This document shows, piece after piece, positions 8,918-19,589 of a DNA stretch of 64,000 nucleotides. Source of the stretch: Anoplolepis gracilipes. Its lineage: Eukaryota > Arthropoda > Insecta > Hymenoptera > Formicidae. Position 1 is the stretch's first letter. Every line of letters starts with the position of its first letter. The stretch is from positions 1,301,001-1,365,000 of the forward strand of contig NC_132982.1 in assembly GCF_047496725.1 (NCBI RefSeq), given 5' to 3'. The notes under the pieces are model-generated. The model saw only the letters and a program-made list of their open reading frames with translations. It was not told where the DNA came from and did no database searches. Both the position numbers and the translations under genes were made by a program.

Positions 8918-10594
8918 TCCCTGGCGAAACCTTGCGCTTCCGCATCGAATTCCACGAAGCCCTTTTCAAATATATCTAATAATTCAGTTATATGTTTCTG
9001 CAATATCTGCGTAGGCCAGGTCTGCAGAATTAGAAGTAGATATTTCCAGGATATTTTGCGAATATCTTTGCTAATGTGATTCATGCACGATATAATAATA
9101 GTGTGAGCGCTTAGTTTACGGCTCGGTACGCAGAGGAGAGGTAGGAGTGGTGTGAAGTAGCCTTTGATATTTGTTCTAGTATCGTAATTTATTTACATAT
9201 GTACAAGTCATTATGTGGCCCATATAGGTCGGCGGAGCGTGTGTGCACGCCTTACAGTAAGCGTTCCCGTCAGGTGATCTGCGGCTTGGCCTTGGTGCGT
9301 TTCACGGGTCCCCAAGGCTCTGGACGGTTATTATTCTCGTCCTTATGCTCCTTCAGTTTTGGCAACGACGTCGTTTGGGTCCCCCTCGTGGCGTAGGTCG
9401 TTTCCCAGTCGTTGCTATACTGCGTGCCGGTCGTTCTACGGCTTACGTCGTGTTGTACGCCTCGCTCTACAGTGGTTGGCGAAGTCTGGATATCCCTACT
9501 GGTTGAACTGTGCGTTGTTTGTGTAGGCTTGTCTACGTTCGTGGCCTTCTTGGCGAAGATGGCAGCGGGGACAACAGCTTCGGGTAGTCTCCCCGATAGG
9601 ACGGAGAGGTGTACCTCTTCACTTTGATGTCCCAAGGTGTCAGCAAGGCTCGATGGTCTGGTTCTTGATTCTCGTGGTAGCTCGATCTCTATCAACTTCC
9701 ACAGTAGGAGGGTGAACCCCACTCTCCGTGGCGGCTGTGGTACGTGAACGTCCTGCGCTTCCTGCGATCTCCTCGTAGGCCCGGGTGATCGGGGCGTGAG
9801 AAGCGGACGTGGAATCCGGCTCTTCTAGGATGTCAGCTCGTGGCCTTCTTATATGATGTAGAGCTTCCTTTGTGATGTGGCGACATTCGCTGCTTGCGGA
9901 GCTCCGGCTGCCCGAGCTCGGCGCGCGGCTTATACGCCCGTTCGCGGAATTCTCGAGGACCAGCTCCGTGCTTGCGCTACGTAGCGGCGCGCTTCGGAGT
10001 TGTGCCGTGTGCGCGCGTTGGCCGTGTTAATGCCGGTTGCAGTAATGTGTGTGATGATACTATCGCCACAATAGTTACATATCGACTACAGTGGGTATTT
10101 GCAAAGATATACCGAACTGCCAACGCACCGGCTCTCGCCACGACCTAGTTATCGTGTGAAAATGACGATTAATTAAAACTCTTACCTTTTACGATAATAC
10201 AACGAAGATGAAAATTAACGGATATACACGATCATCGTAAAATTTTACAAGATATAAACATTTATTGCAAGAATAGATAATTAAAATAGATACGACGAAT
10301 TGAATAATAATTGGATTTGAATGACAGAAATCTAGTATTATCTCGCGAGATTTACCTCGGCACTGTTCTGTGCGAGAAGCAATACTAACGTTAACAAAAC
10401 ATCCTCGCCAAAACTGGCAAATTGGTCTCCAGGCTCTGACTCAGAAAAGCTAGAGTTATACACGCCTTTCGCATTACTTGGGATTTAGGGTCTGTGCAGG
10501 CTTGTACGAATGGTCGCTGTACGTTCTTTAGGCACTCGTGAAAATTTTTATAATTTGTTCTACCTGAGAGTACGATAGCTCTTAATTTTTTCAT
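8918..10594 (-). pseudogene. CLASP: CLASP (mast/orbit) fragment, TOG-domain exons, broken
   Basis: CLASP proteins bind microtubule plus ends through TOG domains. Two adjacent exons of such a domain are visible on the minus strand. Exon A is 10594-10356, between a TTTTTGCAG acceptor and a GTAAAT donor: it has LRAIVLSG, ECLKNVQRPFVQACTD and ACITLAFLSQSLE, then a one-base frameshift near 10425, after which LLTLVLLLAQNSA is read. Exon B starts at 10144 after a TAG acceptor with ALAVRYIF, is split by a solo LTR (9102-10070), and resumes at 9097 with SKDIRK and LQTWPTQILQKHITELLDIF, ending at 8918 before a GTGAGT donor. Removing the LTR and one target duplication restores the frame. No other CLASP exon is visible on either side. 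The frameshift, LTR and substitutions in conserved positions argue for a duplicated, non-processed gene fragment rather than the working gene. Confidence 0.82.
9102..10070 (-). mobile_element. solo LTR with ATAG target duplication
   Basis: A 969-base unit starts TGTGAGCG and ends CGCCACA, flanked on both sides by ATAG (9098-9101 and 10071-10074). In its own sense (minus) it has a GCGTATAAGCC TATA-like promoter early on and an AATAAA signal near its end. The moderately long open frame inside it (9270-9722) has no family match that I know and is shared in part with the related LTR at 62801-63843. It sits in exon B of the CLASP fragment. Confidence 0.85.
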
Positions 10595-10689
10595 CTGCAA
10601 AAACAAAAAGGTAAATAAAAAACAATCGTAAAATCTTCTAAGGGAGGAGAAATTTGCATTTTTCGACACATACATTATCCGTTCTCAGT

Positions 10690-12480
10690 TTCCAGTCATT
10701 GCGGTCACATAATTGATAAGAATAGAATTCATAAAGAACCTAAGAAATTTGAAGCTATTGATAAAATGCCTAAACCAAATAATATTACAGAATTACGTGC
10801 ATTTCTGGGTATGATTAATTACTACGGACGCTTTATACAAAATTTAAGTGCAATTTTACACCCTTTAAATAAATTATTACAGAAAAGTACCAAATTTACA
10901 TGGGGTCATGCACAAGAAGCTTTTAATTTAGCAAAAAAGGAATTTAAAAATAAAAACTACATTTTGATCCTAAATTGCCTCTTATACTGGCTATAGATGC
11001 AAGCTCATACGGTGTTGGTGCAGTTTTGTCTCACTGTTATCCGGACGATTCAGAAAAAGTAATCCAATATGCTTCTCAAACACTCTCGGATACACAAAAG
11101 AAATATTCGCAAATTGACAAAGAGGCATACGCAATTATTTTTGGTGTTAAAAAATTCTATCAGTATTTATATGCGAATAAGTTTACATTGCTTACAGATC
11201 ATAGACCATTGGTCCACATTTTTAATTCAGAAAGAAGTTTACCAATTTGCAGTGCATTACGCATGCAACATTATGCACTTTTTCTAAGAGCTTTTAATTA
11301 TAAAATTCAATACAGACAGACTGAAGCACATGGAAATGCAGATTGCTTATCCAGATTACCAATTGCAGAGAAATCAAAACAAGAATTTGATAACGTATGC
11401 ATTTGAAATTCAATTAATAGACGAATTACCTATTACAATGCAGCAATTAATCATAGAAACGGATCGTGATCCAGAATTACAAAAAATTAAAAAAGCATTA
11501 AAAAAGGTAGTACTTTACCTAAGGAAAGTAGATTTTATATTGAGCAGCACGAATTTAACATGTAAGCAAATATTTTAATGTGCGGACATAAAATAGTAAT
11601 TCCAAAAAAATTACGCCCGCAAATACTAAAAGAATTACACGAAGGACATTTTGGAATTGTAAAAATGAAAAATTTAGCAAGGAATTATTGTTGATGGCCA
11701 GGTATTGACAAAGATTTAGAAATGTTAGTAAAAAATTGCCGAAATTGTAATCAAGTACATAATAATCCGAGAGAGGTTGAAAAGCATTTGTGGGGACCAA
11801 CTTCGTTTCCTTTTCAACATATATGCTAATTTTGCGGGACCATTTTTAGGCCAATTCTTCTTTATTATTGTTGATGCATACTCCAAATGGCCAGAAGTGT
11901 ATTTAATGAAAGATATTACAGCTAAAACAATTGAAGTATGTAGAAAAATTTTTGCTACATTTGGTATTCCGCAAACATTAGTTATAGACAATGGTCGTAC
12001 TTTTATTTTGACAGAAATTCGAAAATTTTTGAACTTAAATAATATTAAGTTAAAACTAACTGCCATATAATCCGGCAACTAACGGACAAGCCGAAAGATT
12101 TATTCAAACTATGAAAAATGCGTTATTGCGTATGAATACAAATGCGAATAAAAAAGAAATACAAACAAATTTACAAAAATTTTTGCTGCAATACAGAAAA
12201 AAGTCACATATTACTACAAATAAATCACCGTCTAAATTAATGTTTGGCAGACAAATTTGTTCAAGATTAGATTTCTTAAAACCAACTATTCAAAAACAAA
12301 AAATGTTAATAACGATATAATTGTAAAACTTTTTAAAAAGGAAGAAAGAGTTGATTGTAGAAGTTATATAGGCAAAGAAAAATGGCATTTTGGTACTATA
12401 CATGAGAAAGTAAGGAAGTTACATTATTTGATTCGACTTGATGATGGACGACTTTGAAAACGCCATTTAAATCAAATACA
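10690..12480 (+). pseudogene. Ty3/Gypsy pol fragment 2 (RT end, RNase H, integrase)
   Basis: The frame starts inside the reverse transcriptase thumb with ELRAFLGMINYYGRFI, continues through RNase H at 10975-11406 (LAIDASSYGVGAVLSH, the DKEAYAI box and LTDHRPLVHIF), and reaches the integrase. The zinc finger is at about 11600-11760 (HEGHFGIVKMK...WPGID...CRNCNQ) and the catalytic core at about 11860-12090, with VDAYSKWPEV, IDNGRTF and the NGQAERFIQTMKNAL glutamate region. A frameshift near 11810 and several stops break it. Gag, protease, the RT palm and any LTR are absent. Its sequence is clearly different from the Gypsy element at 5070-8586, so it is another lineage. Confidence 0.88.
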
Positions 12481-12530
12481 TTGTCATTAGCAAATAAGAA
12501 GTAAAAATAAAAACATACTTAATACTATTG

Positions 12531-12640
12531 TTGCAAATGTGCACTGTGATATTAATATATCTTATAATTCTTATAATAAAAACTTAATTTTTGTTGTAAA
12601 TGTATGTGCACTGTGATATTAAATTTAATAAAAATATAAT
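12531..12640. repeat. two-copy tandem repeat after Gypsy fragment 2
   Basis: TGTGCACTGTGATATTAA occurs at about 12538 and again about 67 bases later, each followed by AT-rich sequence. It may be part of the 3' untranslated or LTR region of the Gypsy fragment, but no LTR can be shown. Confidence 0.5.
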
Positions 12641-12689
12641 AAACATGTTTATAAAATCTGAGTGTTTCTTTTATAACATAATTTATTAA

Positions 12690-13735
12690 AAATTCTATAC
12701 AATATTTTCAGCTCCGATTACATTGGGGAAGCCGCATGATCTTTTGAATTGTTTCATTACATTTGCAACCACCTGATTTTTTGGCCATGTAATAAATCAA
12801 AGTGCAATATAATGAAGAGCATAAGTAACCCGTCTCAATGCTCGAAAAGCAGTTGCTTTGCCGATTCCAAATTTTGTAGCTACGGATCTATAACTATATA
12901 ATATAAATTGTAAATATTTAATATATGTATGTCGTTATTGTCATGTTCTCATTATAGAAAACAATATATATATATATACAATATAATCTAATATATACCT
13001 ATAAGAATCAAGTGTAGCCACATAAACCAGATGGCGATAAGTAATTGTTTTTCCTTTGATATTTCTGCCAGTTAATGCATTATTAATAGCACGTAATCCT
13101 GGACCAATTGTTCCCAACATCATTTCAAATGTTTCAGGAAACATTCTAAAAATAGAGAAATTCAACTGATAAAAACTAATAAAAAATACAAGCAATTAAT
13201 TTTGTAATAATGTACACAGAGCTGTTATTTTCCTAGATTATACATTATATTATTTCGAAAAACTTTATACCTTATGTTTTCATTTTTTTCATATAAAAAT
13301 ATTATATAATTATTACTCACAGAAAATGTTCTTGAAATATTGTTCTCGAATAATCAGGAATAACTCGCTCCACATAATCTGTTAATTTTTCCACAAATAT
13401 CTCTTCACGCATTTCATTAATAATTGATATTACATATAATATTTCAAATTCTGAACTTAAAATTGTATCTTGATCTTTATTTTCACTATCACTAGATTCA
13501 CTAGTATTATTGGTAATTTCGTTATTAAAATTATAATTATTATTTATTAATAATAATAAGTTAGCTAATAAGTTAGAATCATTTATGGTAGCATCCATTT
13601 TTGTATCGCATCAAATGCATAATAAGTCGTTTCGTTTTTAAGCACGTATCATGCACATTGCGAAACGGAATGATATCAATGCGCGCAGCACGTTGAATGT
13701 GATCTATGCGTTTAATACATGAAACGGAACGCACT
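12690..13735 (-). pseudogene. PIF/Harbinger transposase remnant with right terminal repeat
   Basis: On the minus strand, 13598-13317 encodes an acidic N-terminal region ending in VIPDYSRTIFQEHF. After a short intron-like gap, 13195-12985 continues with FRMFPETFEMMLGTIGPGL and ITYRHLVYVATLDSYR, and 12895-12715 gives VATKFGIGKATAFRALRR and CGFPNVIGA, where the sequence stops just before the first catalytic aspartate box. This order is the N-terminal helix-turn-helix half of HARBI1-like transposases. The catalytic DDE half is gone. The element's end ATGAAACGGAACGCACTC at 13715-13733 is shared with the MITE at 3855-4070. It abuts the viral polymerase remnant. Confidence 0.82.
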
Positions 13736-15626
13736 CCTAGTAAGAAGCAGTGGATACATGAATATGTTCGACAATCACACAGAACCCATCACGGTTACTT
13801 TCCAAAAAGACCTCGGCCTACCTTTAAAAACGTGATAGTGCAGTATTTACAGCAGGAGAGAATAAATGTAAAAAACATTATAGACATATTACAACAAGGT
13901 GAATTACCGGAGGAATGGCGAGTGATAGTAGCGGTCCCTAAATAAAGAGAGTTGCGTAATGATGATGCTAGATTCTACGGCAAAATGTGCTTCAAGATGC
14001 GCCTATATCAAACTGCCACCGAGAAAAATATAGCTGACCATGTGTTTCCCTACGTCAAACATCAATCCATGACAATGAACGTAGAACAGCTTACCCGAAC
14101 TATACTATGCATGAACACCTCAGTTGTACAATTAGAAGGAGGAACATAAGTATTGATAGTCCTTGACTTCTCCTCTTGGTGCATTAACTTCCGACATGGG
14201 TTGGTAACACTCCTGTTCACGGAATTGGATCGATTGTTTGGTTTGCACAACGTATATTCCTTTACACATTTGTTTCCACAGTTGTTTTATCTATTATTCC
14301 AAAATAGGTTCAATTCCCCTAAACAAGGTTCCAGGTGCTATAAAGGTCTGAAAGCATAGCTAGAAGAACAGAGGCAGAAAGGTTGGACTTTGGCAACCAT
14401 CCTTATTATACTCCTGGCATCTTGGAAGTGTGGAACATTGTCATCACTTTTGGGTGATAATCAGATTATTTTATTAAGGATACCGCCTCAAGATTATCTA
14501 GATACAAGGGGGTACACAAGAGACACATACATACACAATCATATTTAAAGGAGTTACAATCACTTTGCGACCAAGCTGAAATCATCATAAAATTAGAAAT
14601 AACATGGTACTCCAGGAACCTATTTGAATATTCCCGTAAGTATCATTACAAAGGTATCCAAATCAATGGATGCTGTAAATGGATATCACGTATTGTTAGT
14701 GAAGCTAACCAAGTTATATTCTCTCTTCAAGAAGATTTGTCCAGCATCTTTTTAACGGATGCAACCGCAGGAGGGGAGGATAATACCTCTATAGCCTCTT
14801 ACTAATGCATAATAGTAGACCTATGAGAGATATGCTACTCATCGTCAGGTGGATGCCGATGCTTTCTATGCTATTCATATGTCGCGAAAATTTGCTTCTT
14901 GGATAGTAGGTCGCAGAACGTCAGATAAAATATCAGTCCTAGAAAGCACAGTGCTAGAAGAATCAGTAACTGTGAGTTTTGTGAACCTAGGAGAATTCAG
15001 CCGTTTACAAGTGCCCTTATTTCTGAATTCTTTTGTATTTTATTGCTCTGTGTTAGATCCTTTGTTCTTTATACACACTTACACGTACTACAATAAAGCA
15101 TTAGAAAGTAGTACAAAGGATCCCTACGACGTATTGATAGAGAACCTGCTTAGATGCGGTCACGTCAAAGCTCTTACAAGCATGCTAGATGGGCCGATAA
15201 GCGTTATGGGCTCCCCGCAAGATTACAGAGCTCTTTTACATGTTAACCAATCTTTGTGATAATATGAAAGACGTTTTCCATATGGCATATATACTTACTC
15301 CAGAGGACACCCTACCCTGCACAATCAGAGCCATGATATCTTGGTTATATATGCAAGAAATACCTTGTATTCTTAATAGAATATTTGATGTAACTGACAC
15401 TTAGAAGACTTTCCTAGAGAAACTTACTAACACCTACCCTATGTATCCTCAACTGAAACCACCGTGCAACTGAAGCACCTTAACCGAAGAGGCTATTTAT
15501 CATATAAGACAACAGGACCCGCTTGAAGTGCCCACAAGCAAAGGTCATTTACTTAAATTAAGGATAGGTGTGCCAACCCATTCCAGTGACCCTATCAATT
15601 GTGGCATAAAGGAGGCTTTATATTTT
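13736..15626 (+). pseudogene. endogenous negative-strand RNA virus polymerase (L), part 1
   Basis: Successive open pieces on the plus strand resemble the RNA-dependent RNA polymerase of the large (L) protein of non-segmented negative-strand RNA viruses. A basic pre-motif-A region (about 13915-13965) has a stop codon in its conserved charged box. Motif A is at about 14160-14180, the region before motif C at about 14365-14440, and an intact GDNQ motif C at 14453-14464. Further readable blocks follow at 14849-15259 and 15490-15626. At least six stops or frameshifts interrupt it. Domain order and the residues round motifs A to C remind me most of chuvirus-like (Jingchuvirales) L proteins known to be endogenised in ants, but this assignment is from memory. 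The copy is an old integrated, non-functional remnant. Confidence 0.75.
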
Positions 15627-17381
15627 TCCTTGGTCGCAGTGGCAGTGGGCCATGTGATGCGAGCTATAAAGGACCGGGTCTCTGGGTGGCTGCCCATAAG
15701 ACCGAGGCCATCGGATTTTACGATGGACCTCGGTCGGGCCGAATGCCTCCGGAGACCTGGGTCCGTGTGGAGCACGTGTTGGTCCGGGTGGGGTTCCAGA
15801 TGTCATATCTGGGCCTGGACGACACATGGCGCTTCACCGCCAATTTTATCCGTCTGGTCCCGAGACTTGACGTGGCGGCGGCCGCATTAGGTCACCTGAT
15901 GCCCAACCTCGGTGGTTCGGACGGACGTGTAAGGAAGCTGTATGAGTGGACGGTCCTGTCCATGGCCTTTTACGGGGCCCCGGTATGAGCGGCCGATATA
16001 CGAGGGAACCGAAAGGTTCTCCCGAGTTTACGCAGGGTCCAACGCAAGCTGGCCCTGCGGGCCACCCAGGCGTATAGGACCGTCGCCCATACAGCCGCCG
16101 TAGCCTTAGCGGGGGTCCCGCCTACGGAGCTCTTAGCCCAAATATACGCCGATGTGTATACGGGAGCTCCGCAGGGAAGCGAGACCCAACACCATTATCC
16201 CCTCCAGGGTGCGGCAAGCGGTGAAGCGCCGCGCTTGGTGACGCCTGTTGGAGCACTGGCAGGACCAGTTGCTTCAAGTTGGCCTCGGTCAGCCGGGCCA
16301 CAGGCGGGCCTAACGGGTCGCCGACGCGATTGGGCCCTGTCTACCAGAATGGGTAGACAGGAACTTTGGTGGCACGTCCTACCACGCGACGCAGGTACTC
16401 GCCGGACATGGTTGCTTCGGCGAGTACCTGTGTCGCATTGGGAAGGAGCCCGCACCACGGTGCTGGCACTGTGGCGCAGGGAATGACCCCACTGACGTCA
16501 ATTACTTTGGCGCCAGTCGGATCGTGACGGGGGCGGTGGACTCGCAGCACACGCTCGAGTACTGCTCGGCGTGGAGCGAGCTGCGCCGAGTTTTCACCGC
16601 CCAGATTGGCGATGACCTCGATCTGCCGTAGTGCAAGCCATAGTCCGCAGCAAGGTCAACTGGTGGGCCGTGTCCTCCTTCTGCCGGGAAGTGCTCCTGG
16701 AGAAGGAGAACGCGGAACGCATAAGAAGGGGGCAGGGACCCAGGCGGGTCGTCCCCCGTGCCCCCCGTCCTTCCGTGGTTTAGGGCGAGGGTGACGGGGG
16801 GAGGCGGGGAAAGAGAGGGGGCGGATGACATTGAGAAAGGAAGGAATAACTCCCCTCCTATACTTCCCCCTTGATGACCTCTTGCCCCGACAAAAGCCCC
16901 CGGGGAAGGGCCGGATGGGATGGGAGAGGCTTTCCCCGTTAATCCCTCCGGCCTTCACCACCCCAAATCCTCGGCGGCAAGGGAAGAAAGAGGGAGTCGG
17001 GGAGGCGCGGTATTAACTGCCGCACGGGCCTCTCCGACTCCTCTCTCAAAGGGGGCGTGGAGGGGACACGGGCGGGAAACCCGTGTTCCCCTCAGACGCT
17101 CCCCCGCTTCCGCAACCAGCGGGGAAGTGCGACGGAACGGCTGGTGTCCCCGTTCCGTCGCAGGGGGCAACAACATTGCCCCCCTAATGTAAGGCTACTA
17201 CTACTGACGGGCTTATCGCCCGTCAGTGTAAAGAAAGCCCACCCAGGGCTTGGGCGAGGGGAGGTGCAGGATAGTTCCGATGGCGAGGCCCGCCCTCCCC
17301 GATAATCGCCAGCATAGGACACTCGTAGGGGTTTTAGTGGGTATGCCCGTTAAATAGGGAGAGTCTCACATAGAAAAAAAG
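15627..17381 (+). mobile_element. R1-like non-LTR retrotransposon, 5'-truncated, 13-bp target duplication
   Basis: The insert is flanked by GGCTTTATATTTT at 15614-15626 and 17382-17394 and ends in a short run of As, the hallmarks of target-primed reverse transcription. It interrupts the viral polymerase remnant in frame. It carries the end of the reverse transcriptase and the C-terminal part of an R1-clade ORF2, then a GC-rich 3' untranslated region of about 600 bases. R1 elements are often rDNA-specific, so a copy here is either from a non-specific relative or a stray insertion. Confidence 0.88.
15640..16800 (+). pseudogene. R1-like ORF2 C-terminal region
   Basis: The first frame (to about 15988) gives VAAHKTEAIGF, SYLGLDDTWRF and YEWTVLSMAFYGAPV, the thumb region typical of R1-clade reverse transcriptases. 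After frameshifts the frame continues with RKLALRATQAYRTVAHTAA and AVALAGVPPTELLA, and at about 16450-16570 with a CWHCG...HTLEYC zinc-finger-like motif that closes R1-type ORF2 proteins. The catalytic RT motifs and the endonuclease are missing through 5' truncation. GC content is much higher than in the flanking viral remnant. Confidence 0.82.
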
Positions 17382-18477
17382 GGCTTTATATTTTATTGAG
17401 AACAACAGTGGCTACCTAGATAAGATAATAAGTAAGGACAGTCGTTTTATAGAGCGAACACGTAATAAAAAGTTAATCACTCTAGGAGACAGAGAAGGTT
17501 TGTATTACACGCTATTATATCTGTTAATCTGTTAAATGAAATTCGGTAATAATGTAAATAATTAGCTTAATGAGTTTAAATGAAATAATACTTTATTACA
17601 GAAGTGGTCACAGAACAAAGAAGTTCACTTATATATCTAAACGGCGCGAGCGAGAGAGAGAAAAAATAAACCAGTAAAAAACAGTGTCGCCAACCTAGCC
17701 TATACACTAGTGACTTTGTATAAAATGAGAACTCTATGAAAGAACTAAAATGTTACTATAAATTTGAATGTATATTTACATTGTTTAACAATATCACACA
17801 TGGATATATACACCTGGCTTTTCCTATGATGCTCTGAGAAGAAACCGGAATCGAAATCCTTCCTGTTTAGCTAGTTATTCTTATGCAATATCCTGGTGTA
17901 AAGAATCATATCTTCAACAAAGGCCATTAGGAGAACGAATGTATCAAAAAGATTTTGTTGTGACGCCACCACCCAAGGGTGCGTGTCCTACAAATTGTTT
18001 ATGGTTAATAAGAACTGAAGAACTGTTGCCTTATTATCCGATAGAGATTTTCAGATGTTACTCTCGTCGAGGCTCACAGGAGGTCTGGGTGCTGTATGAC
18101 CCTACTAGGGTGGCTGCTGTACCCCTACACTACCCGTTGTCTATAAGTAGCACGCTTTTAAGCAACCGCCTTTTGTTATACCAGTCCTGTCGTCAACACT
18201 TAATTGACAAATTTTATAACTCCAGTTATTTGTAACCTTATGCTTTAGTACCACATACCCTTGGTTGTTTACTACAAACGACTAATGATTTGATTACCGT
18301 ATCAAAAATGCGTATCCGACAATTGACTACAAATGTGTTAGCTCCCTTGAGAATTCGATCTCTTACGTATGAGCATGCTTTAGAACAACACAGAAAAAAC
18401 ATAATGCCATTCTATCTATCCACATATAGCTACTTATCACACTTTATTACAGTTATTGGAAACTGACGAGTGGAAGT
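17382..18477 (+). pseudogene. endogenous negative-strand RNA virus polymerase (L), part 2
   Basis: After the LINE, the reading frame of the viral polymerase remnant resumes directly at the duplicated target, which shows that both parts were one sequence before the LINE arrived. The piece at 17382-17520 looks like the region leading into the capping domain. The open piece at 17939-18235 and the readable stretch to about 18440 are in the same orientation and have a protein-like composition. Their place in L is less certain: they may be the capping or connector region. Stops and frameshifts are frequent. The sequence runs into a terminal-inverted-repeat unit at 18478. Confidence 0.6.
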
Positions 18478-18592
18478 CATTTGACCACGTTGTTATTGAC
18501 CACAGATACTTTTGACCACGTTGCTTTTGACCACGCGTCGTATTTGACCACGTTGCGATTGACCACGTCGCGATTGACCACGTAAATATTGA

Positions 18593-18642
<50 letters not shown>

Positions 18643-18880
18643 ACGCACACGCACACGCACACGCACACGCACACGCACACGCACACGCACACGCACACGC
18701 ACACGCACACGCACACGCACACGCACACGCACACGCACACGCACACGCACACGCACACGCACACGCACACGCACACGCACACGCACACGCACACGCACAC
18801 GCACACGCACACGCACACGCACACGCACACGCACACGCACACGCACACGCACACGCACACGCACACGCACACGCACACGC

Positions 18881-18931
<51 letters not shown>

Positions 18932-19119
18932 GGGGGGGTGCAAGGGGGGCTCCGGCCCTCCCCCTCCCGCACCCACCCCGTCCACCTCATTTCACGTAGA
19001 AAGTTGCAAACCCACGTGGTCAAATGCAACGTGATCAATAGTAACATGGTCGATTGCAACGTGGTTAATTGCAACGTGGTCAAATAGTAACGCGTGGTCA
19101 ATAACAACGTGGTCAAATG
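18478..19119. mobile_element. microsatellite-cored repeat with 26-bp perfect TIRs, copy 3
   Basis: The unit starts CATTTGACCACGTTGTTA and ends with the exact inverted copy, a perfect 26-base terminal repeat (18478-18503 and 19094-19119). Inward on each side are five to seven divergent copies of a 16-base unit of the type TTGACCACGTTGCGAT, in opposite orientations. Between them lie a CA/CACACG microsatellite (18593-18928) and a GC-rich core (18929-19015) shared with 8631-8720 and 1175-1220. No coding sequence is present. I do not recognise the family, and no target duplication is obvious. Confidence 0.75.
18593..18928. repeat. CA / CACACG microsatellite
   Basis: Pure CA repeats at both ends (about 40 bases each) flank about 43 copies of a hexamer, ACACGC, in the middle. 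The regular C-to-G change at every third unit shows that a variant hexamer has expanded inside an original dinucleotide array. It is open in several frames only because the repeat has no stop codon. Confidence 0.97.
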
Positions 19120-19589
19120 AGACGCTTCCAAATTGACTGGAATCTAAAAGAGGTAAAGGGTATTCGTTATCACACACAGAAGACCACTTTCCATTAAATT
19201 GTGCTGGACTCGTTGCGGCATAACTTCATAGGCTGTGGACGTGGCGGAGTTGTCAGTTTGCACAACTCACCTTAACATATGGTTAAGGTGTTTGTGGTGA
19301 CTTTTACAAGTGCAGAAGCTTACGATACGTATCATAGGTCTTAAATTAGATGTTGTATAATTGATTGTGTATATAATTGTTTTGTAATGTAATAGCATGA
19401 CGCCTAATTAGCCTATGTTTTACTTTTAAAACAATTACATTTATTTTGGTTAAGAAAATCATGTTTTGTTTTATTTGCTTTATTGTATCCGTGTAAAAAT
19501 TATCATCAGTAAATTAGAGTGTACATTTTTTATTAAAAAAAAGTGCAGGTTTGAGTCCGGGGAGTAGAACTATTTATGTTATTGAAAAC
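19120..19589. other. unassigned stretch, possibly more of the viral remnant
   Basis: There is no long ORF. Between about 19130 and 19320 the plus strand reads as short protein-like pieces broken by stops, in keeping with, but not proof of, a continuation of the L-like remnant past the repeat unit. From about 19330 to 19560 the sequence is AT-rich with nothing recognisable. Confidence 0.3.

Noticed and set aside
9270..9722. A 150-codon gene on the minus strand
   Set aside because: It lies wholly inside a solo LTR with clear target duplications, and its counterpart in the related LTR at 62801-63843 is not well conserved as protein.
15618..17322. Several open frames on the minus strand opposite the R1-like LINE
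   Set aside because: They are shadows in GC-rich sequence; the plus strand carries the recognisable LINE protein and the target duplication.
18437..19131. Long open frames of Cys-Val, Arg-Val or His-Thr repeats on both strands
   Set aside because: They exist only because the CA/CACACG microsatellite has no stop codons; flanking sequence is a non-coding repeat.
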